From Sedimentisphaerales bacterium (lineage in GTDB: Bacteria; Planctomycetota; Phycisphaerae; Sedimentisphaerales; Anaerohalosphaeraceae), in contig JAFGPC010000163.1 of assembly GCA_016926155.1 (NCBI GenBank), positions 1 to 64,000 of the forward strand: 64,000 nt of DNA. Direction: 5' to 3'. A program made the translations under genes and the position numbers. The notes under the pieces are model-generated. The model was given only the letters and a program-made list of their open reading frames with translations, was not told the DNA's origin and did not search any database. Below, in pieces: positions 46,103 through 57,894 of the stretch (positions are counted from its first letter, which is position 1; every line of letters starts with the position of its first letter).

Positions 46103-46837
46103 TTATGGAATCCGACCCATACTATTACCAGACGAGGCCGCCGAAGAAGTCGGTGTCGGGAGTGGCTGACTGGGCGCTGAAGACGGAGGCGTTGAGCCAG
46201 ATTCCTTTTTAGGTCGGGGAGCCTGAATAATCACACCCATTTTTCCCAATTCACGGGCGACATCCGGCTGATACCGGTTGAGAGAAAAGCTTCGTCGTAA
46301 AAATTCTTCCGCTCGAATCTGATCACCCTTCTGGAGATAATAGAATCCCAACTCTCTGTGCACCTGCGCCGAATTCGGAGCAATCCGCAAGCCATGCTCG
46401 AAACACTGTAATGCATACTCGTCCAGCATTTCGGTCTGGAAGGCTTTACCCAGAAACATAAGGTCCCGGATATCTGTTGCCTCTTTCATAAAACGGTCAG
46501 CGATAATCTGTGCGCGAGGCCCATTTCCTGCATCTTTAATGCTGCGGACCAGGGCCGCTTTGGCCGGCCAGTGATTGGGAGCAAATCGGATGGCAACTTC
46601 AAAATGGAACTGGGCCTTGTTCCACTGTCCCTCGGAGTGAAAAATCTTACCCAACTCATAGTGGGCCTGGGGGCTTTCATACCGGTTTGCAATTTGCTCT
46701 TCCAGCATGATCCTGTACGCGGCGTTTTTCAGGGGCGGAGAAGCAGGGCTTTCCGGCGGGATTGCTTGTGGATTGTCGCATCCTGCCAGCCAGATGGCCA
46801 ATGCCATGATCATCGTGATTTTCAGCTTCCTTGTCAT
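46103..46837 (-). CDS. TPR-repeat lipoprotein
   Basis: A 244-residue protein. ATG 46837 is preceded by GGGAGG and starts a signal peptide ending in a lipobox (WLAGC). Five TPR-like repeats follow (SPQAHYELGKIFHSEGQWNK, DEYALQCFEHGLRIAPNSAQ, HRELGFYYLQKGDQIRAEEF). The C-terminal end is Pro/Ser/Thr-rich and probably flexible. It should be attached to a membrane and hold partner proteins. It runs towards the preceding gene and both end within 40 bases of each other. The family is uncertain. Confidence 0.72.
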   Translation of the reverse strand: MTRKLKITMIMALAIWLAGCDNPQAIPPESPASPPLKNAAYRIMLEEQIANRYESPQAHYELGKIFHSEGQWNKAQFHFEVAIRFAPNHWPAKAALVRSIKDAGNGPRAQIIADRFMKEATDIRDLMFLGKAFQTEMLDEYALQCFEHGLRIAPNSAQVHRELGFYYLQKGDQIRAEEFLRRSFSLNRYQPDVARELGKMGVIIQAPRPKKESGSTPPSSAPSQPLPTPTSSAASSGNSMGRIP

Positions 46838-47010
46838 TTCAGCCTCCCTTCCGAGACTCCGATCTCCTATCGGCTTTGTTGGGCAACATTCCCACGGGGC
46901 ATTTTGCCAACGAATGCTACAGGTTTCAAGCAAAAAAACGCTCTTCTTCCGACAAAAAGACAATCCCACCTCGAGCATTTGTCGGCCCTTATGTCCTATT
47001 AAGGCAGAGT

Positions 47011-49823
<2,813 letters not shown>

Positions 49824-49859
49824 TTTTCCCTCCCGTTCCATGGAGTGGATGTAATCCTG

Positions 49860-50960
49860 TCAAAGATTCACCGGCATGACAATATATAGAAAATCCTTTC
49901 CGCTTTTAATCATGCCCGGTCTGTCCGGCTCTCCCAATTGCAATTCGAAAATGTCTGATTTAATCACACGAAGCACGTCGATGAGAAACTGGGGATTAAA
50001 TCCAACCTCGATTGGCGCACCTTTGTAGTCAATCGCCATATCAATCTGAGCATCCCCAGTTTCAGGCGCCCGGCTGGAAAATACCATTGTTCCTTCATTA
50101 AGCGAAATTCGGATTCCTTTACTATCTTCATTGGCCAGTAAAGCGGCTCGCCTCACAGCACTCAGGGCCGCATCCGTTTTTAGGCTCAACTTTTTGTCGT
50201 AATCCTTAGGAATAATATCTTCATATTTTGGGAAATTCCCTTCCACTAAATTGGAGCTGATTACAACCTGTTCACAGGCCAGGACAATTTGATTATCCAC
50301 AAAACGAATCGCAACCAGAGCGGATTCATCCCCGCCGATCCGATCCAACAATCCCATCGTTTTGGCCGGTACAATCACTCGACCGTCCGGCAGGGAACCG
50401 CCTGCTGATTGTAAAGACGCTACAACTTTGGCCAATCGCCTCCCATCCGTGGCTACCAATATCAGCTTCTTTCCGTTGACTTCCCACAAAACCCCGTTCA
50501 GTGCGTAGCGAGTGCTCTCACGGGCCGCTGAAAAGAGGCTGTATTCAATGCTTTCCTGCAGCTTGCCCAATGTGATCTCCAGATCGGCATCCCCTTCAAA
50601 GCCAGGAACGTGCGGAAACTGACCCGGATCATGCCCATAAATTGTAAAATGGCTATCAGCACCTTTGATATGCACGGTTGCTTCAGCAGCTTCCATTACA
50701 ACCACTTCGTCGATACTCTCACGAATAATAGAAGCGATTTTATCAGCAGGAACAACAAAATCACCTTCTGCTTCCACGTCTACCTGTGTTACACGATAAT
50801 TAATCCCCACTTCCAGGTCCGTGGCGCAAAGCCGAACCGCGTCCCTTTCCGCCGTAATCCGGAGACAACGAAGGATTTCCTTTGGCGTTCTGGCCGGAAT
50901 TATACTAGTAACCAGATTCAAAGCCTCCTGAAAGGCGGCTCGATTAAACTTGACCTTCAT
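49860..50960 (-). CDS. dnaN: DNA polymerase III sliding clamp (beta subunit)
   Basis: A 366-residue ring protein with three domains of about 120 residues. It begins MKVKFNRAAFQEALNLV and ends IVMPVNL, the usual DnaN ends; LSAVRRAALLANEDSKGIRI and GAPIEVGFNPQFLIDVL lie in the third domain. It holds polymerase on DNA. The next upstream stretch (50961-51449) carries DnaA boxes. The dnaA gene is not in the window. Confidence 0.96.
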   Translation of the reverse strand: MKVKFNRAAFQEALNLVTSIIPARTPKEILRCLRITAERDAVRLCATDLEVGINYRVTQVDVEAEGDFVVPADKIASIIRESIDEVVVMEAAEATVHIKGADSHFTIYGHDPGQFPHVPGFEGDADLEITLGKLQESIEYSLFSAARESTRYALNGVLWEVNGKKLILVATDGRRLAKVVASLQSAGGSLPDGRVIVPAKTMGLLDRIGGDESALVAIRFVDNQIVLACEQVVISSNLVEGNFPKYEDIIPKDYDKKLSLKTDAALSAVRRAALLANEDSKGIRISLNEGTMVFSSRAPETGDAQIDMAIDYKGAPIEVGFNPQFLIDVLRVIKSDIFELQLGEPDRPGMIKSGKDFLYIVMPVNL

Positions 50961-51237
50961 GTCCGCTTTGCTCCAATCCTTTTAGCTGCACGTTTTTTCC
51001 CAGAATATTTCAGGCTGATAATGTACCTTAAAAAACATAGTTTGGAAAGTGTTTTTAATGGGATAAACGCATTTTTTATCAACGTGTAAGAAGGAGAGAT
51101 CATTCACTATAAGATATAAGAGAATTTCTCTTAGTAATTGAAATATAGCCTGTGAACTTGTTGGATTCTAATTATAAAGCAACGACTGAAGTAACTGTTA
51201 TTAAAGGGTTTATACAACAAGACAAGGCAGATTGAAA

Positions 51238-51246
51238 TGTGGATAA
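51238..51246 (-). promoter_or_regulatory. DnaA box 1
   Basis: The sequence TGTGGATAA is the exact reverse complement of the consensus box TTATCCACA. Confidence 0.65.
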
Positions 51247-51360
51247 CCCGTTGGATTCATTGTGTTGTGCGAGTCCATATTGTCAGAAATATAAAGGACG
51301 GCACCGATAACGGAGTATGCCCCAAAGAGAACGTACGGATGAAACAGGAAACATCACAGT

Positions 51361-51369
51361 TTTTCCACA
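51361..51369 (+). promoter_or_regulatory. DnaA box 2
   Basis: TTTTCCACA matches TTWTNCACA and lies 115 bases from box 1, in the opposite orientation. Confidence 0.5.
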
Positions 51370-51449
51370 ATTATTTTTGTAGAATTGCAGTTCCTGAGCT
51401 GCCGATTTTATCATGCAAGGCCCCTGATATGTATATTTGGGGCAACAAG

Positions 51450-53396
51450 TTATTTCTCGCGTAGATCATATGCCTGATAAAGAATTTTGAGATCATTATT
51501 TTTCAGATCGAATCGCTTTTGGAGTTCGTCTAATAATTCCGGGTTTTTATAGATCCTTTCTTGGCCGAAATCTTCCCTTATTTCGGCGATATGCTCTTCC
51601 AGATCGATAATCATTTCTTCCAATTGCTCCGTACTATATTTATTAAGATGTCGCAGTTCAGATGGAGTGGACCTTTGTGGTTCCACTTTGACAGATTGAG
51701 GCTTGCTTATCTGCCGGCTTGCCTTTTCCGAAGTGCCTTTTCTTTCCAGTAGAAGCTCTGTGTATCTTGTATAAGGACGTTCTGCAATAATGAATTCTGT
51801 TTTTCCCGGACAAATCTGCCCTAGTGAATCCATACCAATCACTAATAATCGGTCTGCTACACGATCCAGGAAAAAACGATCATGACTTACCAGGATAATT
51901 GTGCCTTGATATTCCACCAATGCCTGTTCGAGAACTTCGCGGCTGTCAATGTCAAGGTGGTTCGTTGGTTCGTCAAGCACGAGAATATCCGGTCGGCCGA
52001 GTACAAGCTTGCATAACATCAAACGGTTCTGCTGACCTCCGCTTAAGTCTCCAGTGATTTTGAAAACATCCTCTTCAGTAAACTTAAATGCACCCAGCCG
52101 GGCCCGAAGCTGTTCCTGCGTCAAGTCCCCTCGTATCGAAGAAACTTCTTCAAGAACAGTCCGCGATGCATTCAGGGTGGCGCCCTGCTGGTCCAGATAA
52201 CCAACGGATAGTGTCGGCCCTATACGAATCATGCCCTGTGACGGCTCTATCTGACCTAATGCCAATTTAATAAAAGTACTCTTTCCAGTCCCATTGGGAC
52301 CTGTGATTCCCAGCCTTTCCCCAGCCAGAAGATCTAGCGTAAGCCTGTCAAAAAGAGTCAGGTTGCCAAACGACTTACCCAGGTTTTCACAGCGAAGGAC
52401 AAGATCACTTCGTGTTCGCGCATTGTCAAACCGGAAGGAAATCGTCTTTTTTTCCATGGCGATCTCCAGGAAATCCGGATTCGTCTTCAGTAGTTTCTCA
52501 AGCCGCGTTGCCCGCCCTCTTGCTGTTTTCCGCATGCCTTCCTGCTGCTTGTTGCGGGCAATGAAATCACGGGTACGTTCGACAAATTCAACACGTCGCA
52601 CATGCTCGCGCTGCTGTTGCAGTCGAATGGTCTGACGGGAAGTCACATAAGTACTGTAATTGCCTTTCCAGACGGTGGCCTTTTGCGAGGCAATTTCTAC
52701 GATTTTGCAGGCAACTCGATCCAGAAGATATCGATCATGACTTACCACGACGGCAGCCCCGTCGTAGTTACGAAGGTAACGTTCCAGCCATTCGGTTCCA
52801 TTCAGATCGAGGTGATTGGTTGGCTCATCAAGAAGTAAAAGGTCGGTTTCCAACATCAATACCTGAGCCAGACCGAGACGAGACAATTGCCCTCCGCTTA
52901 AAGATTGCACTTTTTCCTGATGCAGATTTTCTCCGAATCCGAGACCAGCCAGTGTGGTTTTGATACGGGCTTCATAAGCATATCCGCCGGCAACCTCAAA
53001 CTCACGGCAGAGGCGGTCATACTCCTGCATCTTCTTTTGCAACTCCGTTCCGGTAAGCCTTTCAAGTCCGTTGGCAGCCTCATGAATTCTATTTTGAAGA
53101 GACAGAATAGATTCAACGCCTGCGTGCATAACCTCCATAACGGATTTGTTCGGATCAAAAGTGGGTTCCTGCGATAAATATCCGATCCGCAATCCCTTCT
53201 GTCTTACAATATGGCCAATATCCGGATTGAGCAGGCCCAGGACCAAGTGAAGTAACGTTGTCTTGCCCGAGCCGTTGGGACCGACCATTCCCACCTTTTC
53301 GCCCGGATGCAAACGGAGCGAAAGATCCTGGAAGACGGAATCCGAGCCGAAAGAAACACAAATATCCTGTAATGTAACAATAGCCATAGTATTCAT
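51450..53396 (-). CDS. ABC-F family ATPase (Uup/EttA type, translation factor)
   Basis: A 648-residue soluble protein with two ATP-binding cassettes and no membrane segment. Cassette one has GPNGSGKTTL, LSGGQLSRLGLAQ and LLLDEPTNHLD; cassette two has GPNGTGKSTF, LSGGQQNRLMLCK and LVLDEPTNHLD. A linker with GKSFGN and an Arg/Lys-rich coiled-coil lie between them, and a basic coiled-coil tail ends the protein. ABC-F proteins act on ribosomes. M1 could also be the ATG at 53387, nine bases in. Confidence 0.92.
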   Translation of the reverse strand: MNTMAIVTLQDICVSFGSDSVFQDLSLRLHPGEKVGMVGPNGSGKTTLLHLVLGLLNPDIGHIVRQKGLRIGYLSQEPTFDPNKSVMEVMHAGVESILSLQNRIHEAANGLERLTGTELQKKMQEYDRLCREFEVAGGYAYEARIKTTLAGLGFGENLHQEKVQSLSGGQLSRLGLAQVLMLETDLLLLDEPTNHLDLNGTEWLERYLRNYDGAAVVVSHDRYLLDRVACKIVEIASQKATVWKGNYSTYVTSRQTIRLQQQREHVRRVEFVERTRDFIARNKQQEGMRKTARGRATRLEKLLKTNPDFLEIAMEKKTISFRFDNARTRSDLVLRCENLGKSFGNLTLFDRLTLDLLAGERLGITGPNGTGKSTFIKLALGQIEPSQGMIRIGPTLSVGYLDQQGATLNASRTVLEEVSSIRGDLTQEQLRARLGAFKFTEEDVFKITGDLSGGQQNRLMLCKLVLGRPDILVLDEPTNHLDIDSREVLEQALVEYQGTIILVSHDRFFLDRVADRLLVIGMDSLGQICPGKTEFIIAERPYTRYTELLLERKGTSEKASRQISKPQSVKVEPQRSTPSELRHLNKYSTEQLEEMIIDLEEHIAEIREDFGQERIYKNPELLDELQKRFDLKNNDLKILYQAYDLREK

Positions 53397-53532
53397 CAGT
53401 GAACCATTTTTTGGCCGTTAATTCAACGTTACATTACCCGAAATACGGTCCTTTATTTGGAGAATTTGACCGTTAATCATATAGGAAAGTCACAAAAAGG
53501 CAGTTTTAGAGGCCAACAAACAAGTTTTTGAA

Positions 53533-53561
53533 TTGACAGCGAACATTAAATGCCTTACAAT
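53533..53561 (+). promoter_or_regulatory. sigma-70-type promoter of the lipoprotein-cdaA-ybbR operon
   Basis: TTGACA (53533-53538), a 17-base spacer and TACAAT (53556-53561) match the consensus at 11 of 12 positions. Transcription would start near 53568, about 75 bases before the lipoprotein gene. Confidence 0.75.
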
Positions 53562-53642
53562 TAAAATTCGCCGTGCAAGGGGTTAGATTATGCGCGCTGC
53601 ATGGCTCAAGACATAAGATGCTGTTGATTCATTGAGGATAAT

Positions 53643-53870
53643 ATGAAAAAAATGAATGTCGCCGCATGGGTCCGATCCTTGTTAGTTGTGTGCGCGTTGT
53701 TGCTGGTTGGGGGATGCCGCTTGGACGGAACCCCGGAAGAAACCGCCGATGAAGTGGCAAGCCGCCATAAGCACATCCTCTGGAACGACATGAAACAGGT
53801 GCAATCGGATGTCGATGCTATTTTTATGTTGGATAAGCCGACCAAGCTGTCCGACCGGATAGTTCGCTAG
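53643..53870 (+). CDS. small lipoprotein of unknown function
   Basis: A 75-residue protein with GAGGA before its ATG and a lipoprotein signal peptide ending at a lipobox VGGC. The mature ~50 residues are hydrophilic and helical (DEVASRHKHILWNDMKQVQS). It lies 85 bp before the diadenylate cyclase gene under one promoter. No family is recognised. A 7-bp hairpin AGCCCGA/TCGGGCT (53869-53912) separates the two genes. Confidence 0.7.
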   Translation: MKKMNVAAWVRSLLVVCALLLVGGCRLDGTPEETADEVASRHKHILWNDMKQVQSDVDAIFMLDKPTKLSDRIVR

Positions 53871-53955
53871 CCCGACTCCCAATATATGCCGGACAACAAA
53901 GAGTATCGGGCTTCGAATCCAGTAGGTTTCACTCAAAGGGACAGGAGTGTAAGCG

Positions 53956-54816
53956 TTGGACGCCATCTTTGACTATTTGTACTCCATGGAGCCGCGTGAA
54001 CTTCTGATCGTTTGTTTTGAACTGCTTTTCATCGGCATTTTTGTCTATATCATTCTTTCCTTTCTTGAAGGCACACGAGGCGAGCGACTGTTTCGCGGCA
54101 TTATCTTTATCCTCTTGGCCGGCAAGGTCATTCTTAACCTTGTCGTGGAACGTTTCGACATGGCCCGTGTTGCCTACCTTTATAACTGGTTCCTGTTTGG
54201 GATTTTAATTATAGCCATCGTGGCCTTCCAGCCCGAGATCCGCAGAGCCCTGATTCGACTGGGCCAAGCGCGATTTTTATCCAGCTCCCCACAGCAGCTT
54301 TCACGCAGTGTTGAAGAGATTATCGCGGCTGTCAGTGATCTGGCCTCTACCAAAACCGGGGCTATTATCGTTGTCGAGCAGCAGGTGGGTCTGGGCGAAT
54401 TTATCGAAACCGGCGAGCGCATCGATGCCAAGGTCACTGCTGAGCTGCTGCGCACCATTTTTTACCCCGGCACGCCCCTGCACGATATGGCGGTCGTCAT
54501 TCAGGCTGACCGGGTTGTGGCCGCACGGGTGCAATTGCCCCTGGCCGAAAGTGGCTCCTTTCGGGGTGGTCAGCTCGGTTCGCGACATCGTGCCGCGATC
54601 GGTGTTTCTTCCAGCTCGGACGCCATCGTTATCGTTGTTAGCGAGGAAACGGGAATCATCTCCATCGCCGTAGACGGAAATCTCATCCGCAACGTATCGG
54701 AAGAACAATTGCGAAAACGCCTGACCACGGCCGTCGTAGAGGCCGGCCCTCTTATAGAACGTCGTTCGGAATCCGAAGTAGCGGCGCCCGTTCTAAAGAA
54801 AGCAAAGAAGGCCTGA
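53956..54816 (+). CDS. membrane-bound diadenylate cyclase, CdaA-type (c-di-AMP synthase)
   Basis: A 286-residue protein beginning with a TTG (AGGAG 8 bases upstream). Three hydrophobic segments lie in the first ~95 residues, then a DAC (DisA_N) domain. The RHR motif is intact (SRHRAA, Arg210-His211-Arg212), and the DGA motif reads HDMAVVI (Asp177-Met178-Ala179). The enzyme joins two ATP into c-di-AMP, a signal for osmolyte and envelope control. The ybbR/cdaR-like gene follows directly, as in the Firmicute cdaA-cdaR pair. Confidence 0.9.
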   Translation: MDAIFDYLYSMEPRELLIVCFELLFIGIFVYIILSFLEGTRGERLFRGIIFILLAGKVILNLVVERFDMARVAYLYNWFLFGILIIAIVAFQPEIRRALIRLGQARFLSSSPQQLSRSVEEIIAAVSDLASTKTGAIIVVEQQVGLGEFIETGERIDAKVTAELLRTIFYPGTPLHDMAVVIQADRVVAARVQLPLAESGSFRGGQLGSRHRAAIGVSSSSDAIVIVVSEETGIISIAVDGNLIRNVSEEQLRKRLTTAVVEAGPLIERRSESEVAAPVLKKAKKA

Positions 54817-55860
54817 ATGGACAAGAACCTTGCCGTCGACAAGATAAAGAAACTGGCCGTTGTGGCCTTCCTGACACTGTTGATATGGGCGTATGCCTAT
54901 CTGGCGTTGGAAGAAACCGTCCAGCGGACCGGATTGCTGGCGATTGACACGACCCCACCCCAGTATATGGTTACTTTTATCGATCGGGACGGGCCAGTGA
55001 ACCTGGATCTCATCCTTAAAGGGTCCGCATCACGGGTTGCCGAATTCAAAAAACGCTGGCGTCTTGCCCCCGAAGATCCCGACAAGGAAAACCTGGATTT
55101 CTATTATGACATCGTCCGGGAAAATGCTGCCGATGTCGGCCCACATACAATTGATGTGTTTGAGTTTCTTCGACAGAGTGAAAAGCTTAAGGATCTTGGC
55201 CTGACCGTCGTATCGTGCAGTCCGGAGACGATCGATATACAAGTGCAGCATCTTGTAGAAAAAGAGTTGGTCATTCAGGTTCGCAACATCCGCGGCCAGA
55301 CGGTCCCACATGAAACGATTGATCCGGCTCTGGTGCGGATGCATGTCCTGCCGGACTATGAAGGCCCCGCCATTGTAACGCTGACCGACCAGCAGATCGA
55401 GCAGGCGCGTCGCGTCGCCCAAAAGGCCAGGCCATATATTCTTTTGGGTGCTGGCCGCATTGAGGCCGAAATGCAGGTTAATATCACGTTACCGTCGGTC
55501 GAGGAGACCTTGAAAATCCGTCCGTTCCAGCCCAGTCGCATCGGCTATCTGATGAGCCCTACGTTGCAGGGCCGATTTGACGTCCAGTTGATCAATCCGG
55601 ACGAGCTGCGGAGCAGCACCAGCATTAAGGCGTCCGACGCGGCGATGGATGCCTATGAAAAGGCCCTGTTCCATATCTATATTCTAGTTCGCGATGAGGA
55701 TCTCAGCGCCGATCCACAGGAAGGCGTGACCCGGGCCGTGATTTATAACTTCCCCAGCGAATATATCCGCAGCGGCGAAATCATGCTCAATCAGGATCCC
55801 CGACAGGCCCGGTTTCGACTGGTTCCCCTGCCCGAAGCGCGTCCCTCCGGCGGTCCCTAA
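54817..55860 (+). CDS. YbbR/CdaR-like membrane-anchored regulator
   Basis: A 347-residue protein starting directly at the end of the cyclase gene, so translation may be coupled. One membrane segment lies near residues 12-30 (VVAFLTLLIWAYAYLAL), and the rest is an extracytoplasmic beta-rich region that resembles YbbR-type repeats, with segments such as VIQVRNIRGQTVPHETIDP. In Firmicutes CdaR modulates the cyclase. The sequence is diverged, so membership rests mainly on topology and on adjacency to cdaA. Confidence 0.7.
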   Translation: MDKNLAVDKIKKLAVVAFLTLLIWAYAYLALEETVQRTGLLAIDTTPPQYMVTFIDRDGPVNLDLILKGSASRVAEFKKRWRLAPEDPDKENLDFYYDIVRENAADVGPHTIDVFEFLRQSEKLKDLGLTVVSCSPETIDIQVQHLVEKELVIQVRNIRGQTVPHETIDPALVRMHVLPDYEGPAIVTLTDQQIEQARRVAQKARPYILLGAGRIEAEMQVNITLPSVEETLKIRPFQPSRIGYLMSPTLQGRFDVQLINPDELRSSTSIKASDAAMDAYEKALFHIYILVRDEDLSADPQEGVTRAVIYNFPSEYIRSGEIMLNQDPRQARFRLVPLPEARPSGGP

Positions 55861-55884
55861 CCGGGCACCGACTCGTCCGGATAT

Positions 55885-56721
55885 TTACTCCCGTGTCAGG
55901 GGCACAAACCGTACCGGCATTTTCGATTCACGCGTAATGCTTCCGTCGGCCTGTTTGGATACCAGGATAAGCTCCTGCAAACCCCACTGATCGCCCACAG
56001 GGATAATCATCCGCCCACCGACGACAAGTTGATCCAGCAGCGGCCGAGGAATATGGTCCGGCGCACAGGTCACGATGATCGCATCGAACGGAGCGATATC
56101 CGGCAGGCCCTTGTAACCGTCCCCGGTCCGTGCGTCGATCCGGTTGTAGCCGTATTGATGAAAGATTTGTTTTGCCCGCCGGGCCAGCGGCTCGACGATT
56201 TCGATGGTGTAAACATGCGGCGTGAACTCGTATAAGACCGCTGCCTGATAGCCCGATCCGGTACCGATTTCCAGCACCTTATCGTCTGGTTCAAGTTTCA
56301 GTACGTCGGTCATGTACGCCACGATAAACGGTTGCGAGATTGTCTGTCCATAGCCGATCAGAAGAGGCTGGTCCTGATACGCCCGCGACTGATTCGAAGG
56401 AAGGATGAACCAGTGCCGCGGCACGTTTCGCATCGCCTTCAGCACGGTCGGGCTCTCCAGACCATAGACCTGCTGTATTTGATCGACCATGGCAGCTCGT
56501 TCCCGGGCCCGCTCATCGGATCGCGGACGAAACCAGGACGTGTCGTTTGGCTCAGTACCTGTGGCGGATGGCCTGGCGGCGGGGGGGCTGTCGGAGTTGT
56601 CGGGTGGTACCATTTCCGTACCTGTACGGTCACACCCGGCAAGCAGCGCCGTGGCAAACACAAACGCCATCGCCCTTACTCCCCTGCTCCCCGACCGGCG
56701 GTTTCCGGACAGGCGACTCAT
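55885..56721 (-). CDS. protein-L-isoaspartate O-methyltransferase with a lipoprotein signal
   Basis: A 278-residue protein. The ATG at 56721 (GAGGGG 7 bases before) gives a signal peptide ending in LLAGC, a lipobox, followed by a Pro/Ser-rich spacer. From about residue 70 it is a PCMT: SAM motif KVLEIGTGSGYQAAVLYE, with PRHWFILPSNQSRAYQDQPLLIGYGQTIS in the N-terminal part and DAIIVTCAPDHIPRPLLDQL. PCMT repairs isoaspartyl residues using SAM, usually in the cytoplasm. The predicted lipidation and export would need SAM outside the cytoplasm. Confidence 0.9.
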   Translation of the reverse strand: MSRLSGNRRSGSRGVRAMAFVFATALLAGCDRTGTEMVPPDNSDSPPAARPSATGTEPNDTSWFRPRSDERARERAAMVDQIQQVYGLESPTVLKAMRNVPRHWFILPSNQSRAYQDQPLLIGYGQTISQPFIVAYMTDVLKLEPDDKVLEIGTGSGYQAAVLYEFTPHVYTIEIVEPLARRAKQIFHQYGYNRIDARTGDGYKGLPDIAPFDAIIVTCAPDHIPRPLLDQLVVGGRMIIPVGDQWGLQELILVSKQADGSITRESKMPVRFVPLTRE

Positions 56722-57070
56722 GCTATGTCCCCTCAAAAGCCTGAATCAAAAACAAAATTGTACCCCCGCTCGCTATCCTTGTCACGTCAAAGTTTTAACG
56801 ATCCTATGACAGGCTCTAACGTCGTCTTGGGCGTTTTCGGACCACATAGTATATACCGCATTTCGAATTCGACATACTGCGTATAACATTTGACATTTAG
56901 CTTGCAGCCTATGTCGTCATGTAATTCATATAGAATTAATTGGGGTAGAAAATGAACACAAGTAAATAGTGGCTTCGATAACGCCGATAAGTATCGGTAA
57001 AACTACTGATTTTGCGGACTAAGCGGGACGGTACTGGCCGCCCATACAGGATATAGTGGGGCAAAGTCGA
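56722..57070. other. intergenic region between PCMT and isomerase genes
   Basis: These 349 bases contain no convincing gene. A perfect palindrome CCGATA-AG-TATCGG lies at 56984-56997, about 75 bases before the isomerase gene, and could be an operator. A TTGACA near 56889 has no matching -10. Confidence 0.4.
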
Positions 57071-57871
57071 ATGCGTATACGATATGTTGTGTCAACGATG
57101 GTTTTCTGGTGGCGCGAGCACCATCTCTCGCTGGAGCAGGAGTGCGAATATTTACGCAACCTCGGCTACGGCGTGGAGCTATGGCCGACAATCAAGGGGC
57201 ACTTCGAATGCCGCTATGACCGTCGCAACTGGTCCCGCCTGCAGCAGGCCACCGACAATATGCTCGTCGCCCTCAACAGCCGCACGGACGGGCCGACCCT
57301 TGCTGACTGGGCAGAACAGATCGAATGTGCCAAGCTTCTGAAAGCCCCGATCGTGGTGGATCTCAAGGCCCTGTGCGTCTCGGAGGAACTGGGGATTGCC
57401 GACTGGGGCTTTGCCACCGAGGTCGTCAAGCTGGCCGAGCAGAACGGTGTGATCCTGTGCGTTGAAACAGGTAACCTGGCGACGGTCTCTCAATTGGGCG
57501 AGCGTTTTCCTTCGATCAAGTTTTGCCTCGATACCGGATATGCTCATATCGATTCGAAAAACAGCTTCCGGGACTATATCGACCGGCTTATCGACCGCAC
57601 GACATATCTGCATCTGACGGACAATTACGGACGGATCGACGATCACGAGCCGCCGGGGGTTCGCGGCGGGATGCCCCGGGAGAACTGGGATTATCTGCTC
57701 GAGCGGCTCAGCCGGAATGGACACGATGTAATCGGTTCGCTGGAGATGTTTCCCTGCATGCCCGGCACAATGATCCGGCAGGCGGGTAAGTTTCTCTTTG
57801 ATGTGCTCGGATGGCCCCAGAGGCCTGAAAAGAAGCCCGGCTACGACGAATACGCCTATCGCCCGATTTGA
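57071..57871 (+). CDS. sugar phosphate isomerase/epimerase-like TIM-barrel protein (AP endonuclease 2 family)
   Basis: A 266-residue protein of the xylose isomerase-like TIM-barrel superfamily. The metal-binding residues look present: Glu in CVETGNL, Asp and His in CLDTGYAHID, His in YLHLTDN, and Glu in GSLEMFP. Starts at ATG 57071 or GTG 57056. It converts or epimerises an unknown sugar or polyol. Its neighbours give no pathway clue. Confidence 0.82.
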   Translation: MRIRYVVSTMVFWWREHHLSLEQECEYLRNLGYGVELWPTIKGHFECRYDRRNWSRLQQATDNMLVALNSRTDGPTLADWAEQIECAKLLKAPIVVDLKALCVSEELGIADWGFATEVVKLAEQNGVILCVETGNLATVSQLGERFPSIKFCLDTGYAHIDSKNSFRDYIDRLIDRTTYLHLTDNYGRIDDHEPPGVRGGMPRENWDYLLERLSRNGHDVIGSLEMFPCMPGTMIRQAGKFLFDVLGWPQRPEKKPGYDEYAYRPI

Positions 57872-57894
57872 TCATGTCAGGTTAACCATGTGCC

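Larger units (their letters stand above)
50961..51449. other. oriC: candidate replication origin (oriC) upstream of dnaN
   Basis: This 489-bp AT-rich gap contains no gene. Two good DnaA boxes are visible: TGTGGATAA (51238-51246, reverse of TTATCCACA, a perfect match) and TTTTCCACA (51361-51369). Further looser matches (for example TTATACAAC near 51211) may exist. Its position next to dnaN-dciA-gyrB, whose transcription points away from it, fits an origin. No AT-rich 13-mers or GC-skew could be measured here. Confidence 0.5.

Noticed and set aside
53903-53930. TTCGAATCC resembling a tRNA T-loop
   Set aside because: No acceptor, D or anticodon stem can be drawn around it.
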